From the NCBI GenBank assembly GCA_029959195.1, contig CP114124.1, forward strand, positions 1,240,001 through 1,304,000: a stretch of 64,000 nt of DNA, read 5' to 3'. Position 1 is the stretch's first letter. Each line of letters begins with the position of its first letter. Made by a program: the position numbers and the translations under genes. The notes under the pieces are model-generated. The model was not told the DNA's origin, did not search any database, and saw nothing but the letters and a program-made list of their open reading frames with translations. Shown piece after piece: positions 1 to 13,200 of the stretch. The DNA comes from Dictyophora rubrovolvata (lineage: Eukaryota > Basidiomycota > Agaricomycetes > Phallales > Phallaceae).

Positions 1-3000
1 TATTTTAATACGAACCTATACGCCTTCCGACAGGTCTGCCGCATCCGAGCTGTGCGGAAATTTTGCATTTTCCCTCGTCCAGCCAGGAGCATTTCATCAA
101 GGTCTATACAACATCAGTGGCACGAAACAAACCTGCCATATGACCGAGCACCTTTGTCTTCACCAAGTAGCCTTAAATTAACTGTTTCCAACCATTGCCT
201 GAAAAAATTATCGATCATCTCAGAAGGCATGGAAACACAGTAAATGTACCATGATCTTGATTTGTCGAAAAACTGGACTAGAACCAAAGGCCCTCCTTCT
301 GTTCGAATTGCATTTCCCTTACTTTGCAACACGTCGATCGGTACGCCCTTGGTATCTTCTTCCCAAACGACTGCAGCCCACCAAGGGTATGACTCTATAT
401 CTCTGGTCGGTATATCCTGCCAAATTAAAGTGTTGACGGAGAATTTGCGTACCCATTTTAGCCCAGACTGAAATAGAAGAGAACATCAGAGCGTCATCAA
501 ATATTTATATTCGGTAATGAGATGCACACCTAGTGTACCACCAGGTAAACTTCCTCCTTCCTGCAACGTAATAACACCCGCCGATGATTTTGGAGCCTTA
601 GGACGCGGGGGTGCCGGTTTCTTCGCTTTGCTATGGGATTTAGACGCAGCCCGTCGACTTGGTCGGCCTAGTTTGTCGCTCGTGATGATGCTTGTACTCC
701 GTTTGCTTATTAGCTCATCTATCGAATTTCGGTTAGTTTCTGTATCCATGCCGTTGGGTTTCGTCTCCTCTTCGGCCTGCTCATCAAGAGCGACTGTCAA
801 TACAAAATCTTTGTCGGCAGAAACTTTCTCTCTATCCCGGTCTATAAACCATGAGTGATGAGTTGGTCCTAATCAGAAATAAAAACCTACCCAATCGCTG
901 ACGCTTTTTGGGTGGTTGAGTATCCCGGCTGACAGATTCCTGTCCAACACGCCCATGCCTCCTGGATCCCGAAGTCAGTATCCACCCGCGATCGAAGTTT
1001 TTAAAGGAATCGATATCATCCATTGATTCAACCATATTAGGTACACCCTGACCTGGCAACACCAAGTGCTCCCTTCTCCAGCTACGTGGTTTCACAGAGG
1101 GAGTGACAGGTTCTTCTCCTTCTACAGCCGCAGTTGGGGGCATCTGCGATGCTTCAGCTTGAATCTCGCTCCTTTCATCAACGAGATTCGTTGATGTCGA
1201 CCATCGGGCCGGCTGCGTTAGTAGACTGATGTCCATGTTTACAAGAGGAACATTGCTACTGCGTGTTGATCTTGGTGCACGGAAGCCTGGAGTCGTATTA
1301 AGAAGCGCCGCAGTATCGGCAGCCAATGCAGCATGGGCCTCCTTCCGTCTTTGCCTTTCAAGTTTATAGTCTCGCTTAGGCTTCTCCCCTCTCGGCTGTT
1401 TCTCTTTCTTTGGCTTGGGCACCTTAAGAGGTATTGTCGGCGGCGGGGTCGGCGGCGAGGGTTTGTAAACTGGTTGTTCAATTCGAAGTAACGACGTAAT
1501 GGGATCTGCGTTGAGTACGAGTCTCGTCTCATCCTTGAAATCATCATCAGAAATCAGTAACTTCAATGTATCTAGCTCGGCTTCTAAGTTTCCAACAGCG
1601 TGTTCTTCGGAAAATCCGGATTCGTCGCCAGTATCTCGGCGTATGGTGGGTAATTGGTAGAGAGAATCAATGATATTGGCAGTAGCAATTTTGAGCCTCG
1701 CCGCTGTTTTATAGAAAAGGGTGTCACGCTTGTTGTAAAGCATTGCATTGTCAAAGATCAATTCTATATCAGCCTGTCCAAAAGTATGTTGAGCGAGGAT
1801 TTTTGAAAGAGAAGTTAGCCGTCAAACCTTGAACGAATCGAGATGAGTGTATTCTCCTGCGTTTAATTTATCCTCGATCGTCATGAAACACATAGGATTT
1901 TTGATGATATCAAAATAATCCGGAGCCTCCGACCTTGTTACCGGCCGATAAAACAGCTCATTTCTGTCTAGGCTGAAAGAAACATGTAACTAGAAATATG
2001 AATTCAGTGTTTTGGAGTTATGATACCTTTGAATTTGTTCAAGAGCCTGTCGGATATGTTTGTCATGAGGGAAAAGAACATCGGTTATTAATTGGCGGAT
2101 CAATTGAGCTTGTGAAAGCTTGATCGTCTCTCGTTGCTGAACTAAACTCGTCAACTTCTCAACATGATCAAGATCTCTTCGCAATTTTTTCAAATACTAC
2201 GGATTGAATAGTTAGCCAAAGAATTGAGAAGCAACAACAAAAACTCACATGATACTTCCAGGCCTTCTGTTCGTCCGAAATCTGTTTATTGAGAGTTGAT
2301 GCCGTCCAGGGCTAGAAACTATATAACATACTGTTTAATCCTGAGAGAGTTGGCATGCTTACCTCCAAGTGTAACCGCTTCAACAAGGGGGCACCTCGTC
2401 GAGCTTCACGTTTGAGACTCCAATACTTACAGACCAATCGGACGAAGGGTTGTTTTTGTCGAAACACTTTCTTGTAGTAGTTCTCCAATTTATCTATGAT
2501 ATATTGCGGAACAAGAGGAGGGCCGAGCGAGTATTTCTTCGAGTACGCCCGAGCGGTCTTAGAGGACTTTGGCGTACGCGCTTGTATGGTCAAAGGTCCT
2601 TCGAAAGTGTCGATTATATCACCTCTAGCTACCTTGGCTTCATCCTGACACTGTCGTTTGAGCATAAATAATAACTAGAAGAAAAAAAAACAATATCTGA
2701 CTGGAAGATGTTTTTCACAAAAACCTTTGAAAGAAGCCTCCTCTCCAACTAGTCCTTTCATTCCCATCAGCAGCTTTGCTCGCCTCGCGCAGGTAACATG
2801 GAAAGCAGCGAAACAGGTCTGTTTATCGCATTGTATACAAGCCCCATATCGAATTTTACACAGCGAGCACGTCTATGTAAAGGTAGTGGGTAAAATGACA
2901 AAGGAAAAGGAGCAGCCTTACTAATTTCCAGCGACTTTTGGGAACATGATCTATATTTTCTATCGGCTCCATGAACATGGTATTACCGACAGTAACCTCA

Positions 3001-3923
3001 GGAATGAACATGGCGCAGAGCAAATGAGCCCATAAACCGGTGCTTGTTTGTTTGAAAGCGCCGCCTTCATTGGGACAAAATACACAAGCCTGCACACGCT
3101 TCAGTAGGGAAAAGCTGGACTGTAGAAGATGCATACCACTGGAACTTCTGGTGATACTGTACATTTCCTACATAGCCATTGTCCTTCAGGGATGTAGGGT
3201 ACACCATAGCAGTCTACAAACCTAATGAACAAAATGCATGCGCACACATCGGGTTTGCCCACCTTGATGAACAGCCAAATTACACCCGTCGCAAAAAACA
3301 ATAGCATTGATGTTCTCTCCTTCTCCATCATCACAGATAACACAAGTTGAATCTTCAGATGGAAGACCTATATCTGACTTAGGTACTCGTTTCATCTAAT
3401 GAATCTTTTGTCAAAAAAAGGGCTTCACCATAGGTACGCGAAGCTACATACGAGCTCAAACCATTCCTTTTCCAGCCTATCCATTAAAATCTCAAAGATT
3501 TCAGATGAAACTGGCCCGACTTGGGATTTTTTTCGTTCTTCATTGACCAAGTCTAACCATTCTTGATCTTGTTCATCCATATCGTACTCTACTTGCACCG
3601 ACAATTCACTCTCAAGTGGCTCTAATCATTCCGTGTGTCTGTAGGTACGATAGTCTCTAGATGGAAATTCATAGCTCACCGATGTAGCGAATATAGTGAT
3701 CCGGGCGAGTGAAGAGTGAAAAGTCATTGTCTTTTCAAACCATGGTTCAAAATTGTCACGTAGACTTGACAAAACGAATTTACTTACATCCATATGACCT
3801 CGCGGTAGGATCCGTTACCCCAGCAGGCTCGTTCACATCTTCGTCCTCTACTTTTCGGAAAGAAACCCTGGGTAGCGGAGGTGGAGCTGGACTTGCAACA
3901 TGACTGCTCCTTCCAGGAGCCAT
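1..3923 (-). CDS. NTO1: Nto1/BRPF-like histone reader (PHD-ePHD-bromodomain-PWWP), 3' end cut by window
   Basis: Scaffold subunit of a MYST-type histone acetyltransferase complex (NuA3/MOZ family) that reads histone marks in the nucleus. Start is the ATG at 3923 ([12 protein letters not shown]). The domains in order are an EPL1-like segment ([11 protein letters not shown], about 3585-3540), a PHD finger (CVICDD to GQWLCRKC, about 3350-3110), an extended PHD ([24 protein letters not shown], about 3090-2750), helical linkers, a bromodomain ([14 protein letters not shown], 2030-1700), a basic Ser/Pro-rich stretch and a C-terminal PWWP ([16 protein letters not shown], about 540-380). Joining the exons needs a final 48-base intron at 104-151; the last exon then stays open to base 1 ([24 protein letters not shown]), so the true stop lies outside. 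The domain order makes the family secure; exon edges are by eye. It is divergent from the next gene, with 182 bases between start codons. Confidence 0.88.
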
Positions 3924-4105
3924 GGATTCTGGAAATTTACGGTTGGTCTGAAATAATTAGGGAGAGGTTTCCTAGCACGTGATTGTGACGTCCCAATTAT
4001 GTAATATGACCAACAATCAATCGTTGTTGACGGAATCAAAAGTTCTACATACGTTGTGCGATCAACGCGAGCGCTGAAATCAACGTGCTGTTCGTTTCTT
4101 CAAGA

Positions 4106-5057
4106 ATGTCTTCGGTATCAATCTTTGTCGTTTCCTCAGAAACGCGTTCAGAAAGGCGCTACGATCTCAGCTTGACTGTTGGACAGCTGAAAGTACTTTG
4201 TTTCTCACCAGATCCATATCGATCTCTCTTGACAAAAGATCACGGTTTCGTTTTTGCAGAGAAAGTTGGAATCAGTCACTGGAATCCCCCCTGATCTGCA
4301 GCAAATCACGTTACGCGAACAAGGAACAGAGGCAGATCCGAACGCAAAAGTACTATCCGTTCTGGACGATGAAGCTAAACCTTTGGGATATTATCGCATC
4401 CGGGACTGGCAAGTGTTACGGGTATGTATCTCTCCTATTATACAAGTCATTATAGACAGACCTCCATGCTTTTAGGTGAATAACACCGACCCATCTGCGC
4501 GTGTCACGGAGGGTCAATACACTGATGTTTCCCAAGTGCCAAAGTTTGAAATCTCAGAAGAAGACTATTCGTCTCGACAAGGTAAACTTGTGGCTATATC
4601 ATTGATTGTCTATAATGTCGTTGATTTCGTAAATATAGATACCGTATTGGCCTATAAGAAAGCCCATCGTATTGGCCGATTCGCACCGTCTGTCGCTAGT
4701 CAGGAGGAAGAAGAGTTCATTCCAGAAAATATAACCTTAAACGCACGTTGTGAAGTGGACACGGGTGACAGTGGACTAAAAAAGCGTGGAGTCGTACGGT
4801 TTGTTGGGAAAACTAAGTTTGCGAAGGGAATTTGGGTTGGGATAGAATACGACGAACCACTTGGAAAAAATGATGGGTCGTAAGTCCCTACTCAAAACAA
4901 TTACAGCTTTTGGTATAATAATTTTGATCGTTGCAGTGTTCAAGGAGAGACATATTTTACGACGAGACCTTTGTATGGCGGTTTTGTTAAGCCGGATCGT
5001 GTTGCTACCGGTAACTTCCCACCAGTGGAGCTTGATATGGAAGACGAAGAAATGTGA
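4106..5057 (+). CDS. ALF1: Tubulin-folding cofactor B (CAP-Gly protein)
   Basis: Chaperone that binds alpha-tubulin after CCT and works with cofactor E in building tubulin dimers in the cytosol. There are five exons and four short introns. An N-terminal ubiquitin-like domain ([20 protein letters not shown], then [15 protein letters not shown]) is followed by a helical linker and a C-terminal CAP-Gly domain ([20 protein letters not shown], then GGFVKPDRV). The protein ends in DMEDEEM, close to the acidic DEI/M tail that family members use to engage cofactor E. The ATG at 4106 was chosen because it opens the ubiquitin-like fold directly; a GTG 21 bases upstream is in frame but unlikely. Domain order and length (about 240 residues) match the family. 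Confidence 0.92.
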
Positions 5058-5791
5058 AGAATCTGTTGATTTGTCGTCTAATTTAGTGTGTGTTTCTATT
5101 TAAACAGCCTTATCCATCATCTTAAAAATAATAATGTGATGCCCATCTTAACTGCACGATCCGAGACGAGCGATCTTTCCCTTGTTATTGATTCCTTGAT
5201 CTCACTAAACCTTATGGACTAACCTGCAGATTACGTTACCTAAAGCTGATAACAGCGTCAACGTGCACACCGCCGTCTCTAGGTTCTTTCTTTTAGAAAC
5301 CCTTTGAGGAACACAAGCATTCCGCATTCCGTATATACTTACGTATTAGGAGGCGAGTTTTCAATTGAATACTTGGAATGATGGGAACGCGAACGAGTTC
5401 TCAGCCCCCCTTCATCACTGGATTCGGCTGCTGATGGCAACGTTGCACCATTGCATGTCAGTCAGTCAATATAATACAATTCGCTCTGGTGTTTCACGTG
5501 CCCACTCTCGACGGTGGCTTATGGGTGCACATGGCAGTGTTCATTTTTCAGCTTGGGGCTATCGCACGTGCGCTTGCTTTGTTAGTTGAGGCTGTCATGT
5601 TCTCAACGGGGAATGATTCCAAAACGTCTCACTTGGCTTGCTCGCGCTGCAACCAATGGCTATATCAGTTTATTTCTGAACGCACTTCTCATAACGGGAA
5701 ATTGGTTATTTAATAGGAAGGCTTGCTTCCGGGAATCTTCATTACCTCTTCTGCGAAGGGGCCCCTTTGTCTTCTTTATTGGTTTTAAACG
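5058..5791. other. Gene-free stretch upstream of the lipase
   Basis: This 734-base gap holds the 3' end of the cofactor B gene and the lipase promoter. Short open frames (for example 5365-5589 and 5489-5713) have no recognisable domains or splice context. No repeat was seen. Confidence 0.5.
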
Positions 5792-7105
5792 ATGTCGATG
5801 AATCCCCTCACCTTTATCGGTCTCATCCTTCTTTGTACCGTGTCCGCTACGGTTATACCACGTCAAGGCGCTGTCACGGACCTGACAACGTCGCAGATTG
5901 ATGCCTTTACGACGTACGCATTCTTCGCAAGTGCTGCATACTGCCAGCCTAGCACCACGATCGACTGGTCATGTGGAGGTTTGTGATGATTGGTGTCTTT
6001 TTACGACGACGACGTACTCAAAACTGATTTCGGACTTCTTTCAAACTAGCAAATTGCGAGGGCAATCCAGGCTTTCAGCCCGTTGCATCGGGAGGTGACG
6101 GCGACGACGTGCAATTTTGTGAGCTTTTTGAATGGCGTCGTTCTGATTTTGTCAATCATTCATAATGAAATTTAGGGTATGTTGGCTTCGACCCATCTCT
6201 CAATAGCGTAATTGTAGCCCATCAAGGAACGGATCCTTCGGAGATGTTTGTGCATTTTACCATTGATATATATTTATTTAGGAGACTGATAAATCAACGT
6301 TTACACTCGCAGTGAGGCCGACTTGACAGATGTTGACTTTTTCTTGGAATCTCTTCCTCAGACTGCATTCCCTGGAATTTCAGGCCTTGAAGCACACAAT
6401 GGATTTCTGTCCGAGCAACAGGAGTGTGTTATATTTTCCTGTTTACGTATATACAAGGATTGATTAATTTACGACACTAGTACGGCTGCTGATATTGCAT
6501 CCGCCATTCAGACAACGCTTTCTAAATTCGATACAAACCAAATTACTATTGTTGGACATTCTTTGGGAGCCGCTATAGGATTAATCGACGCCGTATTCCT
6601 TCCACTCAATCTTCCTAAAGGATTAAACTTCAAATTCGTCGGCTTTGGACTGCCCCGCGTGGGTAACCCGGCATTTGCTGAATTCTTGGATGGTAGGGAT
6701 GGTTTTTCTTCTATACAATCGTTTCCCTAGACTAAACAATAACTCCAAGCGAATTTCCCCGACCTGACGCACATCAATAACAAAGAGGACGTAGTGCCGA
6801 TTCTCCCAGGTATGTATTTCAGGATTCCCCACGCAGAAGTTTACTTGAGAATTATTGTGTCAGGCATTTTTCTGGGTTTCCAACATCCTCACGGTGAAAT
6901 TCATATCGACGATAATGGAATATGGAATGCTTGTGCCGGTAGATCGCTTATTTGGTTTGCAATATCCGTAATTTACTAAGGGACATTGATTTTAGGGAAT
7001 GACAACGATTCGGACTTGTGCTCTACAGGAGATGTCCCAACCATTTTCGAAGGCGATATTAGTGATCATGATGGCCCTTACAATGGCGTCACGATGGGAT
7101 GCTGA
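5792..7105 (+). CDS. Secreted class 3 lipase (Rhizomucor-type)
   Basis: Extracellular triacylglycerol lipase or feruloyl-esterase-like alpha/beta hydrolase. The ATG at 5792 opens a clear signal peptide (MSMNPLTFIGLILLCTVSA), followed by a short pro-like piece ending near IPRQ. Eight exons join cleanly into about 300 residues. The nucleophile elbow is TIVGHSLGAAIG with Ser in GHSLG; the likely acid is Asp in NNKEDVVPILPG and the likely base is His in HPHGEIHI, the usual order for the family. Conserved early motifs (TYAFFASAAYC, VAHQGTDPSE) also fit. The protein ends YNGVTMGC. Cysteines near both ends suggest the usual disulfides. Substrate preference cannot be read from sequence. Triacylglycerol lipase against feruloyl esterase is the main uncertainty. 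Confidence 0.9.
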
Positions 7106-7790
7106 CACAAATTATCGTTCGACGAAACAGTAATATTATTTGTATTATTATGTATACCTCTGTGTACCGCTTGGGGAGTTTCTGTTGGCAATAAGAGATG
7201 AAATTAGCTTGTCATGAACTGGAAGCCTACATCGTCTCCGATCATATTTAGATTTCTTACATTTCCAGTCATGCAGGTCTTCAAAGCCGAACTGACATAC
7301 AAACTGTGAACATCATATTTTTGAAATGGGAAAGCAGTTAGTAGACTAGTCGCCAGCTCAACTGAAGGCGCTCGGATGCTTCAAGTTGCCAGTGTTGTAC
7401 CGGCTTGAATAAGGCTACTAATTTCGAAATTTTTGGACATTTTCAATCAAATGTCAGATTCCTTGTCAGTTTGTAGCCTCTCACTTAAAGCTCAAAACTC
7501 GTCTCAAGCCCTCGCTGTCAATTAGATAATTGTGCGTTCATGTTATTGTTTTTCAAGAGTCTCAGTTGAGTCTCAGACTTAGCTTCATGAATCACGACGC
7601 ATGTCGCTGAAGCGCTGGTAATGCATTCCGATTTTGTCCCGAAGAGGGTTTCACACAAGCTCCGGTTATCTTATACCCGTGCCGATAGACGAACCGTGAC
7701 ATACATATATAGCGGACACGAAAGCACCGGAGCCTCCTTACAATTTCACAGCTCAGTCGACACGTTTCTCCTTTACTTTCGAACTACAAG
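7106..7790. other. Gene-free stretch between lipase and nitronate monooxygenase
   Basis: This 685-base gap contains the lipase 3' end and the promoter of the next gene. I see no coding frame, repeat or RNA gene apart from the TATA-like site listed separately. Confidence 0.5.
7706..7712 (+). promoter_or_regulatory. TATA-like box of the nitronate monooxygenase gene
   Basis: TATATAG lies 79 bases upstream of the ATG at 7791, a normal distance for a fungal core promoter with a short leader. It is seen in sequence; its use is inferred. Confidence 0.45.
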
Positions 7791-9520
7791 ATGACATCGT
7801 CGCCTGCTTTATTGAAAACACCTCTTACCGATTTATTCGGAAGTAAGATTTCGTCGCGTTCATTGACCACCACTCCATGTATTAATATCCAAATCACTCA
7901 GTTAGACACCCAATTCTCCTGGCTGGTACGGGCAATTCATTTTTTAACAAACGCAGACGCTGATTTATTCTAGGTATGAACGTCGCTGCTGGTCCGGAAC
8001 TGGTACATACACCGCCCTCGTTTTGGCTTTAGTTGCTGACTTACCACGTATAGGCGGCGGCGGTTACGAACGCGGGAGGTCTAGGTGTCATTGGCGGTAA
8101 AACAAGACAATACTTCGAGTTTATTTTATGGCTCATTTGATACACCACAGGTGTTGGATATACACCGAATATTCTCCGTCAACAGGTATGACGCCACCCA
8201 TCCAAAACACTTCTGGTTTGAGTAGACTACTTATGACAACGCAGATTCAAGCCATTAAAGCAGACTTAGAGGACAAGAATGCGCCATTCGGTGTTGATCT
8301 CCTTATACCAAAGGTTGGAGGAAATGCCAGGAAAACGAATGTAGTCTATTTTATTGAATGGCTTGGGGGCTTCCCTTTCTCATGCAGCTAATTTTTTTAG
8401 TCCGACTATACAAGAGGTCAGCTTCCTGAATTGATCGATGTGATAATCGAGGAGAAAGCCAAATTATTCGTTTGTGCCGTGGGCGTTCCACCGAAAGATG
8501 TGGTAGAGAAACTTCATAAACACGGAATTTTGGTGATGAACGTATGTCTTCTGAATGGTATCCCAATCTACAGTCGCTTACCTACTCTATGAAGATGGTG
8601 GGACATCCCAAGGCAAGCTAGCTCGCTACTATATTCCTGCAATTCTGCCCTAAATTTTATCATGGTAGCATGTCGCAAAGGCTTTGGCTCAGGGAGTCGA
8701 CATCATTTGTGCACAGGCCGGCGAAGGAGGTGGTCACACCGGCGATATACCCGGGACCATGCTTATCTCTGCTTGCGTCGATGCTGTTCGAGGCCATAAA
8801 AGTCCTTTGACAGGTGGACCTGTGTATGTAGTAGGCGCGGGGGCCGTGTATAATGGACGTAGTTTGGCCGCATACTTGATGTATGGTGCCCAGGCTGTTT
8901 GGGTCGGAACACGCTTCGTAGCCTCGCAGGAAGCGGGCGCTCCAAAGAAACATAAAGAACTGTATGTGCTTGTGTGTACTGCTTCCGTAGTTGGGTGCTA
9001 ACGAATATCAGTCTTGTACAGGCTGGTTATGATGTAATTGAATTGATTTTAAAGTCAAGGCGTCACCAAGCTCACTTTCCCCCCCTTTGATAGGATATCA
9101 CACGAACGGTTATTTATACCGGTCGCCCCATGAGTGTGCTTAAAACCCCGTATGTCGCTGACTGGTGAGTTGTTTCAATTTCAGGGGAGGTCATAAAACA
9201 CAGGATTGAAACGGTCTGTCCAGGGAAGAGAATCGACAGAGTGAGATTAAGGAACTCACATCGAAGGGTAAAATTCCCAATTACGAGGAGCTTGAAAAGC
9301 ACCCCGAGAAGAGCCTGGAAAGTCGACCATGGTTATTGGGGCGTGTCTCCGCTTTGATTAATGTCAGTGTGCTATCGTATACTTGTCACTCATTTGACAT
9401 TCATCTGTCAATATTCAGGACATTCTTCCAGCTAAAGAGATTGTTGATAGCATGGTGAAAGAGGCTGCCGAACAGTTGCAAAGAGGGAGCAGCTTGTTAA
9501 TTACCAAAGCGAAACTTTGA
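7791..9520 (+). CDS. Nitronate monooxygenase (2-nitropropane dioxygenase family, FMN-dependent)
   Basis: FMN enzyme of the TIM-barrel NMO family that oxidises alkyl nitronates such as propionate-3-nitronate, usually as detoxification. The spliced protein opens MTSSPALLKTPLTDLFGI, RHPILLAGMNVAAGPELA and AVTNAGGLGVIGG, the standard first strand and flavin-binding loop. Further on come CAQAGEGGGHTGDIPG, containing the active-site His region, and VVGAGAVYNGRSLAAYLMYG then AQAVWVGTRFVAS, the phosphate-binding part. Numerous short introns are needed, including a very small exon at about 7900-7924. The C-terminal helices end LLITKAKL. Length is about 360 residues, usual for fungal class II-like members. 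The exact nitroalkane substrate is not deducible. Confidence 0.9.
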
Positions 9521-10260
9521 ACAAGGGTTGCTTATAATTTTCATACTGGTCTACAATCTCTTGCACTATTGCTCTTAATTTATATGTATAAAACACATTA
9601 TTCCTTTCAATTATGCTATTTAATCTCCAATTCCAATAAACTAAATGGATTAAATACTATTTGAGTGAGCGAAGTGACCGTCAATTATTGAAAAGCACAG
9701 GAAAACATCGCTTCTAGTAGATGTTGACCAAGTAAGTTTGTACCGACCAATAAATGTATATTTATTGAAAAGTAATTCTTTGATAGTGTTGGCTGAGCCT
9801 TCGCCAAGTCACCGGTTCCATCAGTTGTTGAGCGCTAGTGCGGCACATTGCCGCTTAGTAATAACACTCTTTGTTCGTACCTGTTCTTACTTGCCCGAAC
9901 TTGTTAAAGCAGAAGCCGGTTTAATTTTTTAATTGTTTGTGTACATCCTACATAATACGGTATGGAGCATGTAGATTTAATGTAAAATTTCCAGTAGATC
10001 ATACACTGCGATCGACCTGTTTTTGTAAAATCGGAGTCCCAAGCAAGTGACAATACGATTTGAATCTGAATTTGTTCCGCTCCCCAGTGTCCAAAGCAGC
10101 TCCGTGCCCTTCTTCCCGTTTTGCGGCTATTCTATTGACTGTGGGAATAATTTATTCCCCTTTCTGCATCAATCATACCAAAGACAAGGCCAGTGTCATC
10201 GTAGCGTAGTAACATCGGTGGTCCTGTACTTCCAGGGCCATAGGATTCGAAGAAACCAGT
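9521..10260. other. Gene-free stretch upstream of the Snt2-type gene
   Basis: This 740-base AT-rich gap holds the end of the monooxygenase transcript and the promoter of the next gene. Small frames at 9738-9932 and 10047-10286 show no domain and do not join the downstream reading frame. Confidence 0.5.
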
Positions 10261-13200
10261 ATGGAATATACACTTCCAAACGGTGAAAAAGTCAAAGTCA
10301 ACGGTATTTAATTCAATCTTATTGCTTATCGTTCTCTCGTTATTCTTTCAGACCATGTTTATTGCTCCCCGAGTTGGGTAATTAGAGAGGGCACACCTTA
10401 TTCTATCGCCAGAATAATGGAATTTTTACCTGCAGAAGAGACGATACCTAAAGAAAATACCAAGACCAGATCTTCCACCAAGGAGCCTTTAGCTCGTGTC
10501 CGAGTTGCTTGGTATTATAGGCCAAGTGATGTTAGCGACCGCCCCATCAACGACTCTCGCCTTTTACTTTGCGCAACCTATTCCGAAGTAATTCCAATCA
10601 CGCAACTCAAGGGAAAATGTTATGTAAAGCACAAGGACAAAATAGCTGATATGATTGCTTGGAGGAAACGTCCGGACAGCTTCTACTACAATCGACTCTT
10701 TGCCCCGTTTCTCAAAAGGGAATTCGAAGTGATTTTGGTTTCTGAAGTACATAATCGTCAGTGCTACACTTTACTTTCAAAGAAGAAAGAATTAATAATC
10801 CTGACCTTACATATAGTTCCTCGACATATAAAAGACGTCCTGGCTTCCAGATACGATATGATTGTGACAGAGAAGGAGTGTGTGGCAGAGCTAACAGATT
10901 CCTTGAGGCTTTGTGACACATGTGGTGAATGGTGTCCAAGGTAATTCCAATTTCTCAAACAGCGATCTCTATTTTCTCCATCATCCGAGCTAATGTTCGT
11001 TCAAAGTGCCGATTCCGTCCAATGTGACACATGCAAGTGTCATTTTCATATGTCCTGTGTGCAGCCACCCTTGCTCGCAAAACCAGCTCGTGGCTACGGC
11101 TGGTCTTGTGCGCGGTGTTCCCACAAGGACGACGAAGACGAAAATGGGCAGCTTGGTGCTGCTGGCAAGGCAAAGCTGGCTACAGCACCTAATTATCGTA
11201 CCCGTGGTCGGCCAAAGGGCTCAAAGAATCATGCACTTGTCCCCTTGAAACAGCAAGATGATACAGAAGAGAAGTACTTTAAGATGTGGCCGTTTCGATA
11301 CTTTGGGTAAGTATGATCATTGAGATAATTGTTTTGGGAGTATTAAAAGAAAATGCAAGTCAATATACAATCGCAGAAGACACCTTGGGTACGTTAATTA
11401 TTAACGAGCCTGTTCATAACACTTGAATCATTATTAAGATCCCGAGGATATCATTTTCCCGCGAGCAAATACTCGCGTTGGCATCAAGTTCCAAACCCCA
11501 GTACCTGCCAGTGGTTCATCTTTCCCCCCGCCAGGTACGACTCTTCAAAAAAAATATGGATATGCAACAAAAGTCTGACACAGTCTATTACTAGGACCAG
11601 ATATTCCTGAGCGAGGAACAGATGAAACCGTGGAAATCCTGAGCTGTGTGTCTCGAATGATGGAATCTGACTGTAAGTCCTTTCTCTCTGGGTTTAGATC
11701 CCCGTTATTGATTTGGACCAGTGTCTACTTGTGAGAAAGAATTTACTTTCCAAAGAAAGATGCCTTTATTTGACCTCACTTAGTGGAACAATGCAAGACC
11801 GAGTTGGCTGCACAATCGGACCTTCTTTTCGACATGGATTGGCTAGTTGAGGTCATTCGTCGTTTCTCTGTGGCTTATCTTCAGAAAGAATCGTTGTCTA
11901 GTGTGAGCATGAAGAACCCTTTCCGAACACCAAAAGTGAGTCAGAACAATGACGTTTATGATGTATTCGTGTTGGACATAAACGCACTTTTCAGTGGAAA
12001 AAAGATGAAGTTCGATATACCGACAGAGAATGGACTGAAGATGAAATCCAACTTTTCTCTAATGCCATTCTGGAACATGGTCCTGAACTGCGCTTGGTCC
12101 GTGATCAGTTGGGAAGCAGAACTGTTCCGGAGGTTGTTCGGTTTTTTGCTAAGTGGAAAGCGTGAGTCTCTTTATTACTGGTTATGTGCTGAAAGCTTAT
12201 TCCTTTCCTCCAGTACTCATTTACGAGAAGAAAACCATCGCATCTTGGAAGCTCGTCGTTTAGGCAAATCCACTGCTTCTCAACTACTTGCTGCTACAGC
12301 ATCAGATGAAGAGAAATCTATCGTCAATGTAACAACTGATGGTCGTACCTCGACGTGTGCTGCTTGTAGAACACGACAGTCAAGTGCATGGTGGAAAGGT
12401 CCCAAAGGCTTATCCACTCCAGTCCTGTGTAATGAATGTGGAATGCAATGGCGAAAATACGGTGACCTCAGTCTGAAAACACCGTCCGAATCTCTTTCGG
12501 GGAAGCACCGTATAAGTGTGATCGAAAAGAGGGAGGGCACCCCATTAGGTGGATCGGCACCGAAAATGAAGGTAAGTACTATATGGTAGACAGAGAATCA
12601 TCATACTGATTTAATAATTAGCTTCCGACTATGCCCTTGCCCCCCCAACCTCCTTTGATCAAACATATAATGTGTCAATGTTGTAGAAAGTTAGGTTCAC
12701 TAGGGAAGGTTATTCGGTGTATACAGTGTTGCATGGCTATCCATGCAGGTAAGGAATTTGTTGCTCAGGGTGATTATTGTTCGCTCATTATCTCTTAAGC
12801 GTCTTATGGGGCAGGTAGTTCATTTTTAGACCTGACTGAAGCCGAAGGTTGGCTATGCGATGTTTGCCAGAACGAAACCACATTAGAGGCGTCATTGGTA
12901 TGATAAAAGCGGAAAATCCTGTGTACACTGACAATTCACTGTATAGGTATCTGATTGCGTGTTGTGCCCGGGCAAACGAAAGAATGATAAGAAGCGCGCG
13001 GCAGAGACACAAGGTTCAAGAGATGAAAATGATATAGGATTCCTTCGAGCCAAGAAGCCTACCGAAGGTCAGAATTGGGCCCATATACTCTGTTCTCTCT
13101 ATGCTCCGGAAGTGGTATATACCGAAGTGTCTCGTTTCCGTTTAGTAGAAGGAATTAGTTCTATCCCTCAATCTCGTTGGGAAACGGTACGACGCCCGAT

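Noticed and set aside
517-858. 113-residue plus-strand frame
   Set aside because: Antisense of the Nto1 linker; the minus-strand frame carries the recognised protein.
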